Below are positions 54,401 through 62,570 of a DNA stretch of 64,000 nucleotides, piece after piece. This DNA is from CAZVWJ01 sp964631325 (GTDB lineage Bacteria; T1Sed10-126). The stretch covers positions 1-64,000 of the forward strand of contig CAZVWJ010000008.1 in the NCBI GenBank assembly GCA_964631325.1. Reading direction: 5' to 3'. The notes below the pieces were generated by a model. It searched no databases. It was not told the DNA's origin and saw nothing but the letters and a program-made list of their open reading frames with translations. The position numbers and the translations under genes were made by a program. Each line of letters opens with the position of its first letter. Position 1 is the stretch's first letter.

Positions 54401-57400
54401 CAGTTTGAGGGGAATTCGTATATTTTCGTAGCCGTGTCGTAATCTTTGTCCAAAACAACAGCAAACTGTCCCGGCGACAGGTAGGTACTGGTTGTATCAG
54501 CAGTTGACGTTCCAATATCTCCATTAAATGGTATCAACCGATCACTGGACTCCGCATCCCCTGAAGGTTCCAGGTCATCCAGATACATCTCCCCCAGGTC
54601 AAAAGTTGCACTGGAGTCGTTGTATAACTCCACGTATTCATATTCTTCATTATTTTCTGTTCCCGGCTGGTCCCCCATAAATTCCGTTATTTTTACCTCA
54701 CCCCGGTTTGGCGGAGGATAATAATTCCCATTTACAGTATCCGCGGAAACCTGGGCAGTCGTGGTTTTCAAATAGGCAGAGACTGAATCTCCCAGACCCT
54801 CCAGATTAACCGAAGCTGACCACGATTCCGAATCTGCGGTTATCTCGTAGGTATTCTCCAGGGAGCCGTTAACATAAAGATAGACGGAATCCCCCGAAAA
54901 ACTCCAGGCGGTGGTCCCGGCCACCGTAATCGGACTCTGGGTCGTATCATAACCGTCTACCGGCGAAGTAATCCCGACGCTGGAAACCCGGTAATTTACC
55001 GTATGGGTGTCCCAATCCACATCACTGCCGGAATATAGTTTTGCAACTACACTGTCCCCCACACCGGAGATGGCCGCAGTGCCGCTCCAGTCCCCACTCG
55101 CATCTACCGTCACCGTGGTATTTAAGGATTCATTAGTATATATTTCTACCGTATCACTGGAGGTAGTGTTGATAGTAGTTCCTTTTACACTTATTTCGGA
55201 AGCACTGGTATCATGGCCGACCACCGGTGAAGCAATCGAGACTGAAGGGGGAGCATTTTGAATAGAAACTGTATCAAAATTGATAGCTTCGCCGGGCATG
55301 TTATTATCGGCTATTATTTTTAATAAGACTGTATCCGAATTCCCAATGATATTCGTCTGCTCGGTATATTCACTGGGAATTGCATTGGCACCGGTTTGAT
55401 CGTTAAATTCCCAAATTTTCACCACACCCACGCCGGTATCAACAACCGCTTTAATAAAATCCGTACTTTCCAGGTCATTGGTCGTATCAGCCCGAATGGA
55501 TACTTTTACTCGGGCAATTTCTAAGTCAGTTGAATCTAAAACCCTGGTGGCAAACGTTGAAGGTTCATCTAAATCCGCCCCCTCCATTTCGTTGTTCTGA
55601 ACCTCCCACTGCTCAGATCCCCCGCTCCCCATTTCCGTATACCAACAGCCATACTTGTCCTCTGTAGCTCCGTTGGCCTCCACAGAAAAAGTATCGAAAA
55701 GTGGAATACAGGGTTTGTAATTAACGTTGATCAAATGAGTATCAGCCACCCGCCCGCCGGTCGAGGTATCATAAAGCATGGCTTCCACTGCATCACCGAG
55801 TCCGTTAAGAGTGACATTGGACACCGTCCAACTGCTATCGGCATCTGCCTGAACTTCAGCCGCCGAACCCTGGACTACCCCATCAACCATTATTTCCACT
55901 GAATCACCGGCTTCCGCGTTAGCCGTAGTACCGGAAACAGTGATTGATTCCACGCAAGTATCGTGATTGTCCGAGGGGGAGGTGATTCCAACAGAAGCCG
56001 GGGGAGACAAATATTGAAATGTATCGGCACTCGTCCACCCGGAGGTACAACCCACGTTATCGTAAGCCACTATTCGCCAGTGATAAGTGATTCCCTCATT
56101 CAACCCCGAAATTGCAGAATCAGAAGCAGTCAAAGTATCGTTAATAACCATCGGAGAAGCAAAAGTGCTCTGCGTATCAACTTGAAGCTGATAATGGGAA
56201 AACCCGGAATAATAATCCTGATGCCCCGCGGTATCAACACTATCAGTCCAACTAAACGAGACGTCGGCGGTCCAGGTATCTTCGCCGTCCGCCGGAGTTT
56301 GAAGGGTTGGAAGCGAGGGGCCGGTACTGTCAAGAATCATATAAACTGTATCTTCGGCCGTATAGCCGGTATAATTTCGGGCTATAATAGAAAAAACGGC
56401 CCGGCCATCACTGTCATCACCAAGGCCGGAAATACTGAAATCCCCGTTTTCATCGGAATCAGTGTCGGCCTGATCATCAGCGTCCGTCGTAGAATTCCAG
56501 ACCCATTGCACCGAAGAATCTTGCAGACCGTTATACTCACTAAACACATAACTGGTGTCCTTCGTGGTGGAGGTTACGGCCAATCCCCCGGAAAGATTGG
56601 AAATTTTAAAATAATAGGTATCCGCCGCCTCCGAATCAGCCACCGGACTGAAGGAAGTAAAATTAACCTGCGGGGGGGTTGTATCAACTCCGTCGGAAGG
56701 AATGTCCACTCCGGCTTCCGTCCCCTCAAAATGATACATCCCCCGCAAATAAGTAGTCGTTGAAACATCAGTATCCTCGTTTAGGCTGCCAAAAGGATAG
56801 GCCATGTCCACGTTGCTTTGATCTTCCCAATAATTAACCACTGCCACTGCAAAATGAGCACCGGAGGGGTGATTGTCCAACCATGAACGGGGGATAATAA
56901 TTTCCGTGGTTGTATCCCCCGAATAACCACTGAAAAAATCCCACCCCGGTTCATCGGTTACATTCTGGGCAGCATCCCAGGTACCATCTGTCTGGGGCCG
57001 ATATTCCAGGTAATCTGCATCTTCCAGACCGACCCAGTATTCCGGTTGAAACATTCCCCGGTTTCCGGCTCCCCACTGGTTGACACCGACTCCGTTGTTG
57101 TCCAGGGTATCAATAAATACCCCTATATCGCCAAGTGTACTATTATCCTGCCCATTCATCGCCACATAAATGTTGTTGTTATCCCAGGAAAGATAGAGGG
57201 TTTTTCCCTCAACAGTTTCCATTTTTTCAAGACTCGGATACCAATCCCCGAGCGAACCGTCAGCACTTTTTGACTTGTATTGATCCGCCCTTACCACACT
57301 CCCCTCATTATTAACAAAAACTTCACAATATTCATTGATTACCTGGTCATTATCCGTAGTTTCATAGTTAGAACCGCTGGAACCGTAAGTGTAATCTTTA

Positions 57401-60400
57401 CTGCTCATGCAGTCTACCAGGTCTACGTCACTGTCAGTCCCCCACGCATCAACATTGCCGGCATCATCATTTTTAAAAAGCCCCAGCGAAACCCGAATAG
57501 TATCAGAAAAATCTACCCCGAGGGCCTCAAGGGGAATCGCACTTTCAAAAACATTGTTAGTGTGATGCTCGGTGTAAATCCCGGATCCGGTTTTAGTAAA
57601 AGAAGGATCAAGCGCATAAGTGGTGTCTCCGCTGCCATCACGATCGTCAATAATCAGCAGCGATTCCCATTCGGCTGCTTCATTTACATGAGTAGCGGCT
57701 TCCGGTATTCCCCGGCCCATAAATTTTGTCTCACTGTCCGCACTGGTAGTAGTGGTATCCACGGCAAGCTGGATAATAACGTTATTCCCCACCCCGTCTT
57801 CTTCATTATTCATTTTTACTAATACATACAAATAATTGGTGTCGGCGATGAAACGCCACCTGTCTATGTCAAAATCCGGTTGTGGATTATCACGTTCATC
57901 TCCGTTAGCGTCTTCCCAGGCAAATTCATCGTTTGACACACCGACCGTCTGATCGGAGAGAGCGGGAAACGAAGCCCAATCCGAACCGTCACCGTCACAA
58001 ATGCGGCGGTTAATCACAAACGTATCACTACCATCCGACCAGGGGCTCGTTTCACCATAATCATCCCAGGTCCTGACCCGCCAGTAATAGGTATTATGCG
58101 TGGAAAGATTTACCTGACAGGTGGTCTCCGAAGTGGCAGTAGAAACTTTACCACTGTTCCAGGCCGTATCGGTCAGGGAGGAGTTATTGTAAGCCACAAC
58201 CTGATAGGCTCCCTGTGTATCCCCCGAATCAGAATCATTAAACGACCAATCAAAAGTCGGATTATACGTATTAAGCGGGGCTCCACCGGTCGGAGATAAA
58301 ATTGTTGGTGTATCCGGGGCGGTGTTTTCCCCGTAACAATTGGTAGTGTCCGGAGTTCCGTCGACACCCCCGTAACTGCCGCAAGAATTACCCCAGTTAT
58401 CATTATTGCTTCCATCCCCCGTTAACTTAACTCTTGATTTTTCCACTGAAACATTGTCCAGCGGCGAATACCAATTTCCACCATCACCGGCAGTATCAAC
58501 TTCAACATCCGAACCGCTGCCACTGCCCCCGTCATATAAAACTAATTGATCAATCGTAGCATTAATCGAGATGGCATCCACAATATCGGCGGGGATGGTA
58601 GTTGCCGCTTCCTCATCTTCTATCAAACAATACTTCTGAGAAGGAATGGTTTCTCCTATATCTATATCATTAACTTCCTCGGTGGTTCCTTCAAACAAAG
58701 ACCAGCCGGCAATTAATATTGGATCGGCTTCATGATTATAAAGTTCCAGGTATTCACTATCTCCTTCCATTACTTCCGTTATATAGATGCCCACCGTTGT
58801 AATTGTGTAATTTTCAATCGCTTCCCCCGGAGTCCCCCCGTGCCACTGCGCTTCATTTGTGTCATAAAAAGCTTTTAACCCGCTTCGCCAGTTGGAAGAG
58901 GAAGTCCCCGCCCCGGGGGAATTAACATCTACCCGCTGAAAGCTTCGGTATTCTCCATCTTTTCCAATATTTGGATACGTGGTCGGTGTCGAATCAATTG
59001 AATTTCCGTCTAAATCGACTAATTCTGCCTGTTCCCCACTTTCATTATAATTCACTGCATCCGTTAAATCCGGGGTGGTATTTCTAAAATCATTTCCATC
59101 CGCAATCAAAAAATAGGAACCCGGCATAACTACCGTGTCATCCATAGTCGAAGCCGACCATTCCCCAGATCCCCCTATTTTTAAATCCCACTGGGCGGAA
59201 CCGTCGCCCAAAATTACACATTCCGTTGAACTCCTGTTGTACAATTCAGTCCATTCAGTACTTCCGTCCCAGAATACTTCACTGATTACTATGTCCCGGG
59301 GCTGCTGGGGCGAACTATTTTTTCCACCCGCCGTGGCTCGATTTAAGACGCCGGCATTACTGTAATAACAAAAATATTTCGTATTACGCCAGTTCCCCTC
59401 GGTATCTCCTTCATCCCTGTCAATTTTTTCAAAAGAATAAGAGTTTTCATCCAGGGAAGAATAATCCCACCCGGAAGCAAAAGTAGAAACAATACTATCG
59501 CCGCTATCCCGCAGACTAATTGTTTCATTAGAAGAATTACTAAAACCGCTGCTACCTAATGCAGCGCCGCCTGTGAGAATTGTAGCCGAAGCTGGAAAAT
59601 CGTAGGGAGTTTCCCCCGACGAACCGTAATCGTGATCCAGAATTACCGCATAGCTGTTGGCAGGAATAGAAGTTGAATTAGTCGTCGGGTCAGGATCATT
59701 TAAATTAGCGCTCGCATCCTTACCACTGTCCCAGGTTTCAATATCATCCCAGCTTGAACCGTCACCAATGTCATAACTATTAACGTCTATTGAGGAGCCG
59801 GTAGGATTATATATTTCGACAAATTCCATCTCATATTCATCAGTAGGATTGACCATTACCTCGGTTACAACGGGATAATCCCCAACGTCATAAGAATAAT
59901 TAGAACCACCGTTGTTATCCCCCGAAAGAGTGACTAAATCCCGTTCATAATCTGAGCTGTATCCTCCGTAAGTTGATTCACTTACCGTGGTGGTTATTGC
60001 GTAATATTCTACCGTTGTGCCAGCCGATTGTTCTGGAATCCGGGCGTAATAGGTTGAGCCACTGCCGTAAGCTTTGACCACAGAAGAGCTACTCCAGCCG
60101 TCGGTGGTGTAACGCACGAGCACATTTTCTTCGGCAGATTTGGAAGCACTTAAAGTTATCTTGATATGAGGAGCGACCCCGCTGCTTACCTTTTCCAAAT
60201 CCTGAACGGAAGAAATTGAAATCGGGCTTGCCGAAGTTTCCAATACCGCAAAGTCACAATTGCCAGTATACCCTTCATCATAAAATCTAAATGTATAATA
60301 ATTACCGTCCGTAAGACTCTGGAGCGCCATATTATTTAAATTACCAGCATTGTAGGTAACATCATAATATATCGAATTAAGATTTACATTCCCCTCTGTT

Positions 60401-60969
60401 GACCACTGATTACCCCAGTCCCAATTTTCAAACTTAAATTCATTATTACTGGCACTCGAAATCTGTATGGTTGCATACCATATTTTATAATCGGGGAAAT
60501 CTCCAGCCTGTGAACTTTCACCCCCATATGTCATATTATCCGGGTCTGAAGGCCAACTATTAAAATCACCGCTCAAGTCCAAGATCTCATCCAATTGTGC
60601 ATGAGCGGCGGGAACCATCCCAACAACAAAAATAAGCACAAGCAATGAAACCAAAAAAGCCTCGGAGGTTGAAAGATTGAAAGATTGGCGGAGGAGGTCC
60701 AAAAACTGTTCAAAAATCGAGGCACTCGATTTCTTAATTAAGGTTTGCCTGTCAGCCTGTCCTCTTTGATTAGTGGAGGAACAGGAATCTTCGATTTCTG
60801 TCCGCGTCTTTTCCCCGCGACGTTTATTCTCTTCCTCGCTGGCAGGGCGTCTCGTTGAGTTGCAGACTTGCTCCAGCATTCCCGCGCGTAAAAGAAAAAC
60901 AGCACCGCAGCCCACCCCGACCGCTAATAAACAAAGCAAAAAAGGCCAGAAAAGTAAGTTTATAAACAT
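45496..60969 (-). CDS. Giant multidomain surface protein (lamin-tail, Ig-like, CBM9-like, beta-helix, DUF11)
   Basis: 5157 residues, Asp/Thr/Ser/Gly-rich, almost without Cys. Residues 1-124 are odd: a membrane segment (3-28), a polar stretch, then the probable signal helix (103-120, VSLLVLIFVVGMVPAAHA, cleavage before Gln125). Mature order: a carbohydrate-binding-like unit (125-240); three lamin-tail domains (about 363-880, e.g. VEIYNPTGSSIDVNSYDIGDG); an Fn3 unit; two CBM9-like units (about 990-1420); Ig-like repeats of the type ITSPxxGHDTxxxxIxVSGT interleaved with four more lamin-tail domains (to about 3580); a cadherin-like unit; a right-handed beta-helix (about 4060-4690, NosD-like, GIYANVSSNGKIDSNVI); a near-copy of the cadherin-like unit; Fn3; and DUF11 (about 5043-5157, ending FKVTVD). 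An adhesin or sheath role is likely but unproven. Start codon uncertain. Confidence 0.85.
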   Translation of the reverse strand: MFINLLFWPFLLCLLAVGVGCGAVFLLRAGMLEQVCNSTRRPASEEENKRRGEKTRTEIEDSCSSTNQRGQADRQTLIKKSSASIFEQFLDLLRQSFNLSTSEAFLVSLLVLIFVVGMVPAAHAQLDEILDLSGDFNSWPSDPDNMTYGGESSQAGDFPDYKIWYATIQISSASNNEFKFENWDWGNQWSTEGNVNLNSIYYDVTYNAGNLNNMALQSLTDGNYYTFRFYDEGYTGNCDFAVLETSASPISISSVQDLEKVSSGVAPHIKITLSASKSAEENVLVRYTTDGWSSSSVVKAYGSGSTYYARIPEQSAGTTVEYYAITTTVSESTYGGYSSDYERDLVTLSGDNNGGSNYSYDVGDYPVVTEVMVNPTDEYEMEFVEIYNPTGSSIDVNSYDIGDGSSWDDIETWDSGKDASANLNDPDPTTNSTSIPANSYAVILDHDYGSSGETPYDFPASATILTGGAALGSSGFSNSSNETISLRDSGDSIVSTFASGWDYSSLDENSYSFEKIDRDEGDTEGNWRNTKYFCYYSNAGVLNRATAGGKNSSPQQPRDIVISEVFWDGSTEWTELYNRSSTECVILGDGSAQWDLKIGGSGEWSASTMDDTVVMPGSYFLIADGNDFRNTTPDLTDAVNYNESGEQAELVDLDGNSIDSTPTTYPNIGKDGEYRSFQRVDVNSPGAGTSSSNWRSGLKAFYDTNEAQWHGGTPGEAIENYTITTVGIYITEVMEGDSEYLELYNHEADPILIAGWSLFEGTTEEVNDIDIGETIPSQKYCLIEDEEAATTIPADIVDAISINATIDQLVLYDGGSGSGSDVEVDTAGDGGNWYSPLDNVSVEKSRVKLTGDGSNNDNWGNSCGSYGGVDGTPDTTNCYGENTAPDTPTILSPTGGAPLNTYNPTFDWSFNDSDSGDTQGAYQVVAYNNSSLTDTAWNSGKVSTATSETTCQVNLSTHNTYYWRVRTWDDYGETSPWSDGSDTFVINRRICDGDGSDWASFPALSDQTVGVSNDEFAWEDANGDERDNPQPDFDIDRWRFIADTNYLYVLVKMNNEEDGVGNNVIIQLAVDTTTTSADSETKFMGRGIPEAATHVNEAAEWESLLIIDDRDGSGDTTYALDPSFTKTGSGIYTEHHTNNVFESAIPLEALGVDFSDTIRVSLGLFKNDDAGNVDAWGTDSDVDLVDCMSSKDYTYGSSGSNYETTDNDQVINEYCEVFVNNEGSVVRADQYKSKSADGSLGDWYPSLEKMETVEGKTLYLSWDNNNIYVAMNGQDNSTLGDIGVFIDTLDNNGVGVNQWGAGNRGMFQPEYWVGLEDADYLEYRPQTDGTWDAAQNVTDEPGWDFFSGYSGDTTTEIIIPRSWLDNHPSGAHFAVAVVNYWEDQSNVDMAYPFGSLNEDTDVSTTTYLRGMYHFEGTEAGVDIPSDGVDTTPPQVNFTSFSPVADSEAADTYYFKISNLSGGLAVTSTTKDTSYVFSEYNGLQDSSVQWVWNSTTDADDQADTDSDENGDFSISGLGDDSDGRAVFSIIARNYTGYTAEDTVYMILDSTGPSLPTLQTPADGEDTWTADVSFSWTDSVDTAGHQDYYSGFSHYQLQVDTQSTFASPMVINDTLTASDSAISGLNEGITYHWRIVAYDNVGCTSGWTSADTFQYLSPPASVGITSPSDNHDTCVESITVSGTTANAEAGDSVEIMVDGVVQGSAAEVQADADSSWTVSNVTLNGLGDAVEAMLYDTSTGGRVADTHLINVNYKPCIPLFDTFSVEANGATEDKYGCWYTEMGSGGSEQWEVQNNEMEGADLDEPSTFATRVLDSTDLEIARVKVSIRADTTNDLESTDFIKAVVDTGVGVVKIWEFNDQTGANAIPSEYTEQTNIIGNSDTVLLKIIADNNMPGEAINFDTVSIQNAPPSVSIASPVVGHDTSASEISVKGTTINTTSSDTVEIYTNESLNTTVTVDASGDWSGTAAISGVGDSVVAKLYSGSDVDWDTHTVNYRVSSVGITSPVDGYDTTQSPITVAGTTAWSFSGDSVYLYVNGSLENTYEITADSESWSASVNLEGLGDSVSAYLKTTTAQVSADTVNGNYYPPPNRGEVKITEFMGDQPGTENNEEYEYVELYNDSSATFDLGEMYLDDLEPSGDAESSDRLIPFNGDIGTSTADTTSTYLSPGQFAVVLDKDYDTATKIYEFPSNCIVLKQNQDGITVNSGMAGSEDLMLNDGTATKIDTYVVDQATSGKAMELSDTSHTYSRNADWKGSSISSGEVVGGDQVFGTPGEAYDTVPVAPAINAPVSEDTTYTTISFDWTHNDNEGKYKSQSRYQIQVDNNSDFSSPVVDTTVTTSNSDTQIGEFARDQTYYWRVRTWSRNDYYDTGHWSDGSDTFRVLPVHVNITSPADGHDTNVATIDVSGTSTNADAGDSVIITVNGGKVDETTVDNNADSTWTATSVDLTGMGDSVVAHLLRSGSGSDTLARDTITVNLDTTAPDSVVQNPAVSDTGHYAVELGWDAFTSDPDTQSGFGEYVIFYKQGTGVTSGDNTWSSDTDSRLGSMSTDTTIITGLADNQQYSFKVGYRDQATNLGDNLSAEVSVTTREQTLVINEVLYDPSAEPAGEFIELYNNGDTFLIDGLHLEESGGDSWVIPDANWLASAGETFTVANDASQFRTDYGYLPDFAAQGTAGDGSDTDVGSSFGLGNTGDYIILYDDSGETLDIVSWEGGYAGMKQADNNDNDGHSVDRVKMGDEGAQVGGAASELGEKSEELNQTFEEEATPNPETGGAISPYEIAITNPGDGHDTHVTSIDVSGTTAGAGDGDSVRIYVEGSVEDTTTVTGGNWNFSGVNLPAEGNNEVMVKLYLEGTTSVVVAEASIIVDLDTVVPLVGITSPASGGSTTAVKIDLSGTSANSEAGDTVQIYVNGSLAGDTPIYTANSDWTVTEVALEAGGNTIVARIIDPAGNFSEDTITKTLEAASVLINEVSPSGDGGGSGDDWVELYVSSGGVMPSGYYMKGKTGDSVFLDVLTGSLSAGEYIVIHDNSTGTSDTNTIDGGSGTDAGDTYWDIYEQAGSEEWGIYSTSSWIKIYNSNDVLVDAVIWDDFDNSLDEQPAMSEAISAGEWAQAGDVIQEYDGIPSAGNSPAVYYRDEVSTDTNSKYGWDFVPAVATMGDTNDGTEFNKNTGSGTIIQGAEAAVPGASGVTLEFTYTPGVDFGVGGRNGYIEMKFPGSWPEPSLTDSNAPGYLEVTAQDEADFNSDPDSAYLYSVGADSYLVIIMGSNFSTTDPDTVGITYGSRGGGGPGLTVPSGTGTDTFWVSSDPSGNNVKRLPAANQATVERANVNSITVDPSSATNPAGSLDTIEARAYSAAGKTLLGAQLAYEITAAPGPGTEVTDTTPASGKTERGKVVYDFQTDPNTAGDNSLMIHLSGNTGIADTFTDATTTDATADTLVLNEFMPNPDSLDHDNDGTFDDQDEEFIEIYNPTASSVNVDSWVIAVASSGISAELEGSIPANGYLVLYASGASSNNEEIYIYDSNGDTQSRIGLSVNNFYTAHGLNNTEDTVTLEDDNGVLLDQKHYTSTTADKSWARKLDGCLISPAWLAAADPTPGPTNQVDQTGPANGKIRFNLPGRAISTKDFSATVWVTDPNGDTITCFYRDVDLGVIPGLITPDTVSLDAGVFSGSLNIDTADSSSAVIAGTYAVTTTGTESLRIVHPDIDTSSLTVGDGSDTLSRPEFNATRALSAGDTHQFSVRVLYTDTVSVYYRRDGGVPTTGDTELALSNSSADTWSGTLAPADFDPGDSISFMVHAALTGGGEEDQADSSGVGYVYRVKPVIDTGTIEVTDSISTLSRDQLDGSNTLNDTPLTFRVNVTGADSSVGDTASMFYRLDGTPATTADTELVLENVSDTLWEGKPGPGKIAPGDTMNFILITGIGVTGGTDRADSAGAGYEFQVVSGNEAPSVQLNYPDSTAYVGGSAVGGTYVLTDADNDYCTVTVEISDDSGATWDTEATLSGSVNSVLGDANGETYTFNWDSLTDMGYTHDTQVKLRIKAYDGTDTGAYDTSAAFTVVNPSPYSGPIWYVSQPRGDDELHNGSYKYPFKTVGKALKMTSDGDTVMIVDNSTHEIASGLLVDTSNLTFTTGTDSDPTIKGTVDIDSGIFEIAAGDTGNGLSLIGLHIDADSQFTYAVRPRETISGLYVHDCLIENFTSAGIYANVSSNGKIDSNVIRNGSTEDGNLEAAVLADGDPDIGSMEITNNDIYGFLSVGIKLYEGSGILVENNNLHDLWGGIELDGSGRDNCEIEANSINNLTGFGIKVNNNPDSIYIYNNDLVDCSDWGAIYISSATNCRVDSNSVTGSFGGGGRAGILVENNSSSCTVTENYVAPDDNDRGIRVDGSSAILVRDNTCTGATNYEGIVVENSSSDVTVASNLLQAGGGIVIRNSSHGCTVTGNTAQVDITNPGVYLLDSDTAYIHNNTLSNASFGVWVDTSHYTTIDSNVINNQNEDGIQLRGSDSVTISNNEIENANWYSIDLQYSVYTTIDTNVCESVTGHGIMVQKSSDYADIRYNTVRRSGNTNNGIYVLNSDTPYFYKNLVHDNTADGIKLQGSSGWTILRNILEDNGGAGVALDGTDNGTFNFNTVYGNGSFGIWLGNNNPGCIFKNSALASNGTEIDMGTDNQTISYSLIEDNDTNLNGQTLTEDTCIFSSPGFIQTADSTAVGFYRPGDTSPCIDAGDPADNDPTNSDSAYWVTDIGRYPAVAPAISIAITSPVDNHDTEVQVIDVSGTTANTSAGDTVSIYTNGTWQDTVFVQYDGTWSGTAALTGADSIMVKLHDKYDRYTQDTITVIYNPLAAVQLLYPDSTAYVGGSAVSGTYVLTDADNDYCTVTVEISDDSGATWDTEATLSGSVNSVLGDANGETYTFNWDALADLGSVYDTQVKLRMKAYDGTDTGAYDTSAAFTVDNRAPPQVADLASTAGVTPDPDTGVFLTWTPGDTDYQSFNIYRVQHTPDTSQASVLTTLATTGDTITYRDASVTYGDSFFYYVTAVDTAGNESDSSNATSAPHVTISKTDNGDSLHRPGDTIIYTISYVNDGFGPTDIIGVIDAVPDSVTLTDTAEVVSGATATIEYKVSGSWKSSSYPRDQVTQVRWAITNNQDPLDPTATTGELRFKVTVD
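46271..46409. repeat. 139-bp exact internal repeat of the giant gene, copy 2
   Basis: Identical base for base to 48944-49082, same orientation. It encodes part of the unit beginning VQLLYPDSTAYVGGSA. The flanking codons of the two units differ, so the identity is local. Confidence 0.9.
48944..49082. repeat. 139-bp exact internal repeat of the giant gene, copy 1
   Basis: Identical to 46271-46409. It encodes the same region of the unit beginning VQLNYPDSTAYVGGSA, which stands before the beta-helix, while copy 2 stands after it. Confidence 0.9.
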
Positions 60970-61996
60970 AGTTTCCAGTTTCCAGTTTTCAGTTTAAAGT
61001 TAAAAATCGTAATTGAGCAAGGTCCTGCTCCGCCACAAGATATAACCACCAAGCGTGACGAAAACCTAACCCCTCCCCCTTCCCCAAAAACACTTCTATA
61101 TATCGACATATCATCATATGGACATATGTTGATATGATGAGATGTTAGTCTCTTCCAGAGTTACCTCGGAGGTTGAAAGTTTTCAAGCGCTGAATTGTGC
61201 TCAGGCCATCACATTTCAATCTGCTAGCGCGTAAAAGAAAAACGGCGGCGCACTCTCTCCCTATGACCAACACTCCGATCAAAAACAATTCCAAAACCAT
61301 CGTTAGACTTACCATTCAGTCTCCCGCCATTTCCGGGGGGCAACCCCTGAAAATTGAGCGTACACACACAGCATTCGCCGCATTTTCTTTAATCCACCGT
61401 TTTTTTCGAAATATTCTGCCACAGACTGGTGACCGGGCTATCCGCCTCTTCCATCCGCCATCGGAAGTTCTTCTTTATTTTCTCAAGTTCCTTCCTTTCA
61501 GGCCCCTTTTGAACCTTTTCCTGAAGCTCTCTTTTCATCTCCACGCAATCAAATTTTTTTCCATCAAAATCACCTCTACCGGACTGTAAATTTCCACAGG
61601 CTTGTATCCTTCGGGACCGGGACAGCGGTTGAAAGTTTGAGTAATTGAGTAAACCCGGAACACAAAACACAGAACACGAAACACGGAACTCCCACCATCA
61701 GCTCACGGATCGACGCAGATACGCACAGATTATTTTTTCTAAATCCGCGTTTGTCTGCGTTCATCTGCGAGCTATCAGTTTTTTCGGAATTTACCTCGGA
61801 GGTTGAAAGTTTGAAAGTCTGCAAGCGCTGAATTGTGGTCAGGCTCACACTTTTCAACCTGCCCGCGAGTAAAGCAATGGCGGCGTAGACTGATCTGACA
61901 ACTGAGAGACAGGAGTTTAGTAACCCCCAGTTTTTTTGTTGTTTTTTCTTGTTATTTACCCTCAAATCTGTTATCTTTGGGTTGAGGTGACGAATC
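60970..61996. repeat. Repeat-rich region with decayed gene starts
   Basis: No secure gene is seen. TTTCCAG heptamers (60971-60995) abut the giant gene start. An ATATNNNN octamer array lies at 61097-61143. At 61160-61290 (minus strand) a frame starting MVLELFLIGVLVIG reads AAVFLLRASRLK, like the giant leader GAVFLLRAGMLE, and soon degenerates. At 61792-61880 TTGAAAGT octamers and AAIALLAGRLK form another remnant. Between them are GTTTCGTG-type heptamers (61660-61690) and an ACGCAGAT/ATCTGCG hairpin block (61705-61772). Confidence 0.65.
61949..61976 (+). promoter_or_regulatory. Possible promoter of the coiled-coil gene
   Basis: TTGTTA (61949-61954) and TTATCT (61971-61976) are 16 bp apart, 21 bp before the ATG, after an upstream T-rich tract. 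Weak consensus. Confidence 0.3.
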
Positions 61997-62470
61997 ATGG
62001 CTGAAACTGCCGAAACTCTTGAAAATCGCGTCAGCCGGCTGGAGGGGCGAGTTGAAGATTTTAGCGAACAATTTGAAGCTCTCCGACAGGGCCAGTCCAA
62101 CCTCTGGGAAGGCCAGTCCGAACTCTCCGAGCGGATTGGTCGGTTGAACGAGCAAGTATCCAGCCGCATCGACCATGTAGACCAGAAGATTGATCGATTC
62201 TGGGAAAACACCAATGAAAAAATCGATACGCTTCGTAGTGATATGGATGAAAAATTTGCCAGAGTGAATGAAAAGTTTGACAGTGTGGATAAAAAGTTTG
62301 ACAGTGTGGACGAAAAGTTTGACAGAGTGGATGAAAAGTTTGACAGAGTGGACGAAAGATTTGATAGTATCCAGGATACAATGACTGCTAACTTTCGAGT
62401 CATGGCTGTCATTAACATTTCCATCCTGGTAATGATGGTGGGAACCTTGCTGGCAGCATTTTTTACCTGA
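61997..62470 (+). CDS. Coiled-coil protein with C-terminal membrane anchor
   Basis: 157 residues. ATG preceded by GAGGTGA. An acidic coiled coil fills residues 1-132, with strict heptads near its end (five to six units of KFDSVDE/KFDRVDE, encoded by 21-bp repeats at about 62247-62372). The last 25 residues are one membrane helix (VMAVINISILVMMVGTLLAAFFT). This tail-anchored layout occurs in XhlA-like and Bdr-like small proteins, but I assign no family. It has its own probable promoter and terminator and is the only plus-strand gene in the last 38 kb. Heptad number probably varies by slippage. Confidence 0.8.
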   Translation: MAETAETLENRVSRLEGRVEDFSEQFEALRQGQSNLWEGQSELSERIGRLNEQVSSRIDHVDQKIDRFWENTNEKIDTLRSDMDEKFARVNEKFDSVDKKFDSVDEKFDRVDEKFDRVDERFDSIQDTMTANFRVMAVINISILVMMVGTLLAAFFT

Positions 62471-62540
62471 TTTTGCGAAATTCGATATGAGCTGTGTGTC
62501 TGAAGCGGTCTCCCTGTTTTAAACAGGAAATTACCCACCA

Positions 62541-62570
62541 GGACTGGCGTTTTAGCCAGCCCTTTTTCTT
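62541..62570 (+). terminator. Intrinsic terminator
   Basis: GGACTGGC-GTTTTA-GCCAGCCC followed by TTTTTCTTT, 70 bp after the coiled-coil gene stop on the same strand. Good stem and U-tract. Confidence 0.85.

Noticed and set aside
55963..56763. 266-residue plus-strand open frame inside the giant gene
   Set aside because: Antisense to lamin-tail/Ig/CBM9-like coding sequence; basic, low-complexity translation typical of a shadow frame.
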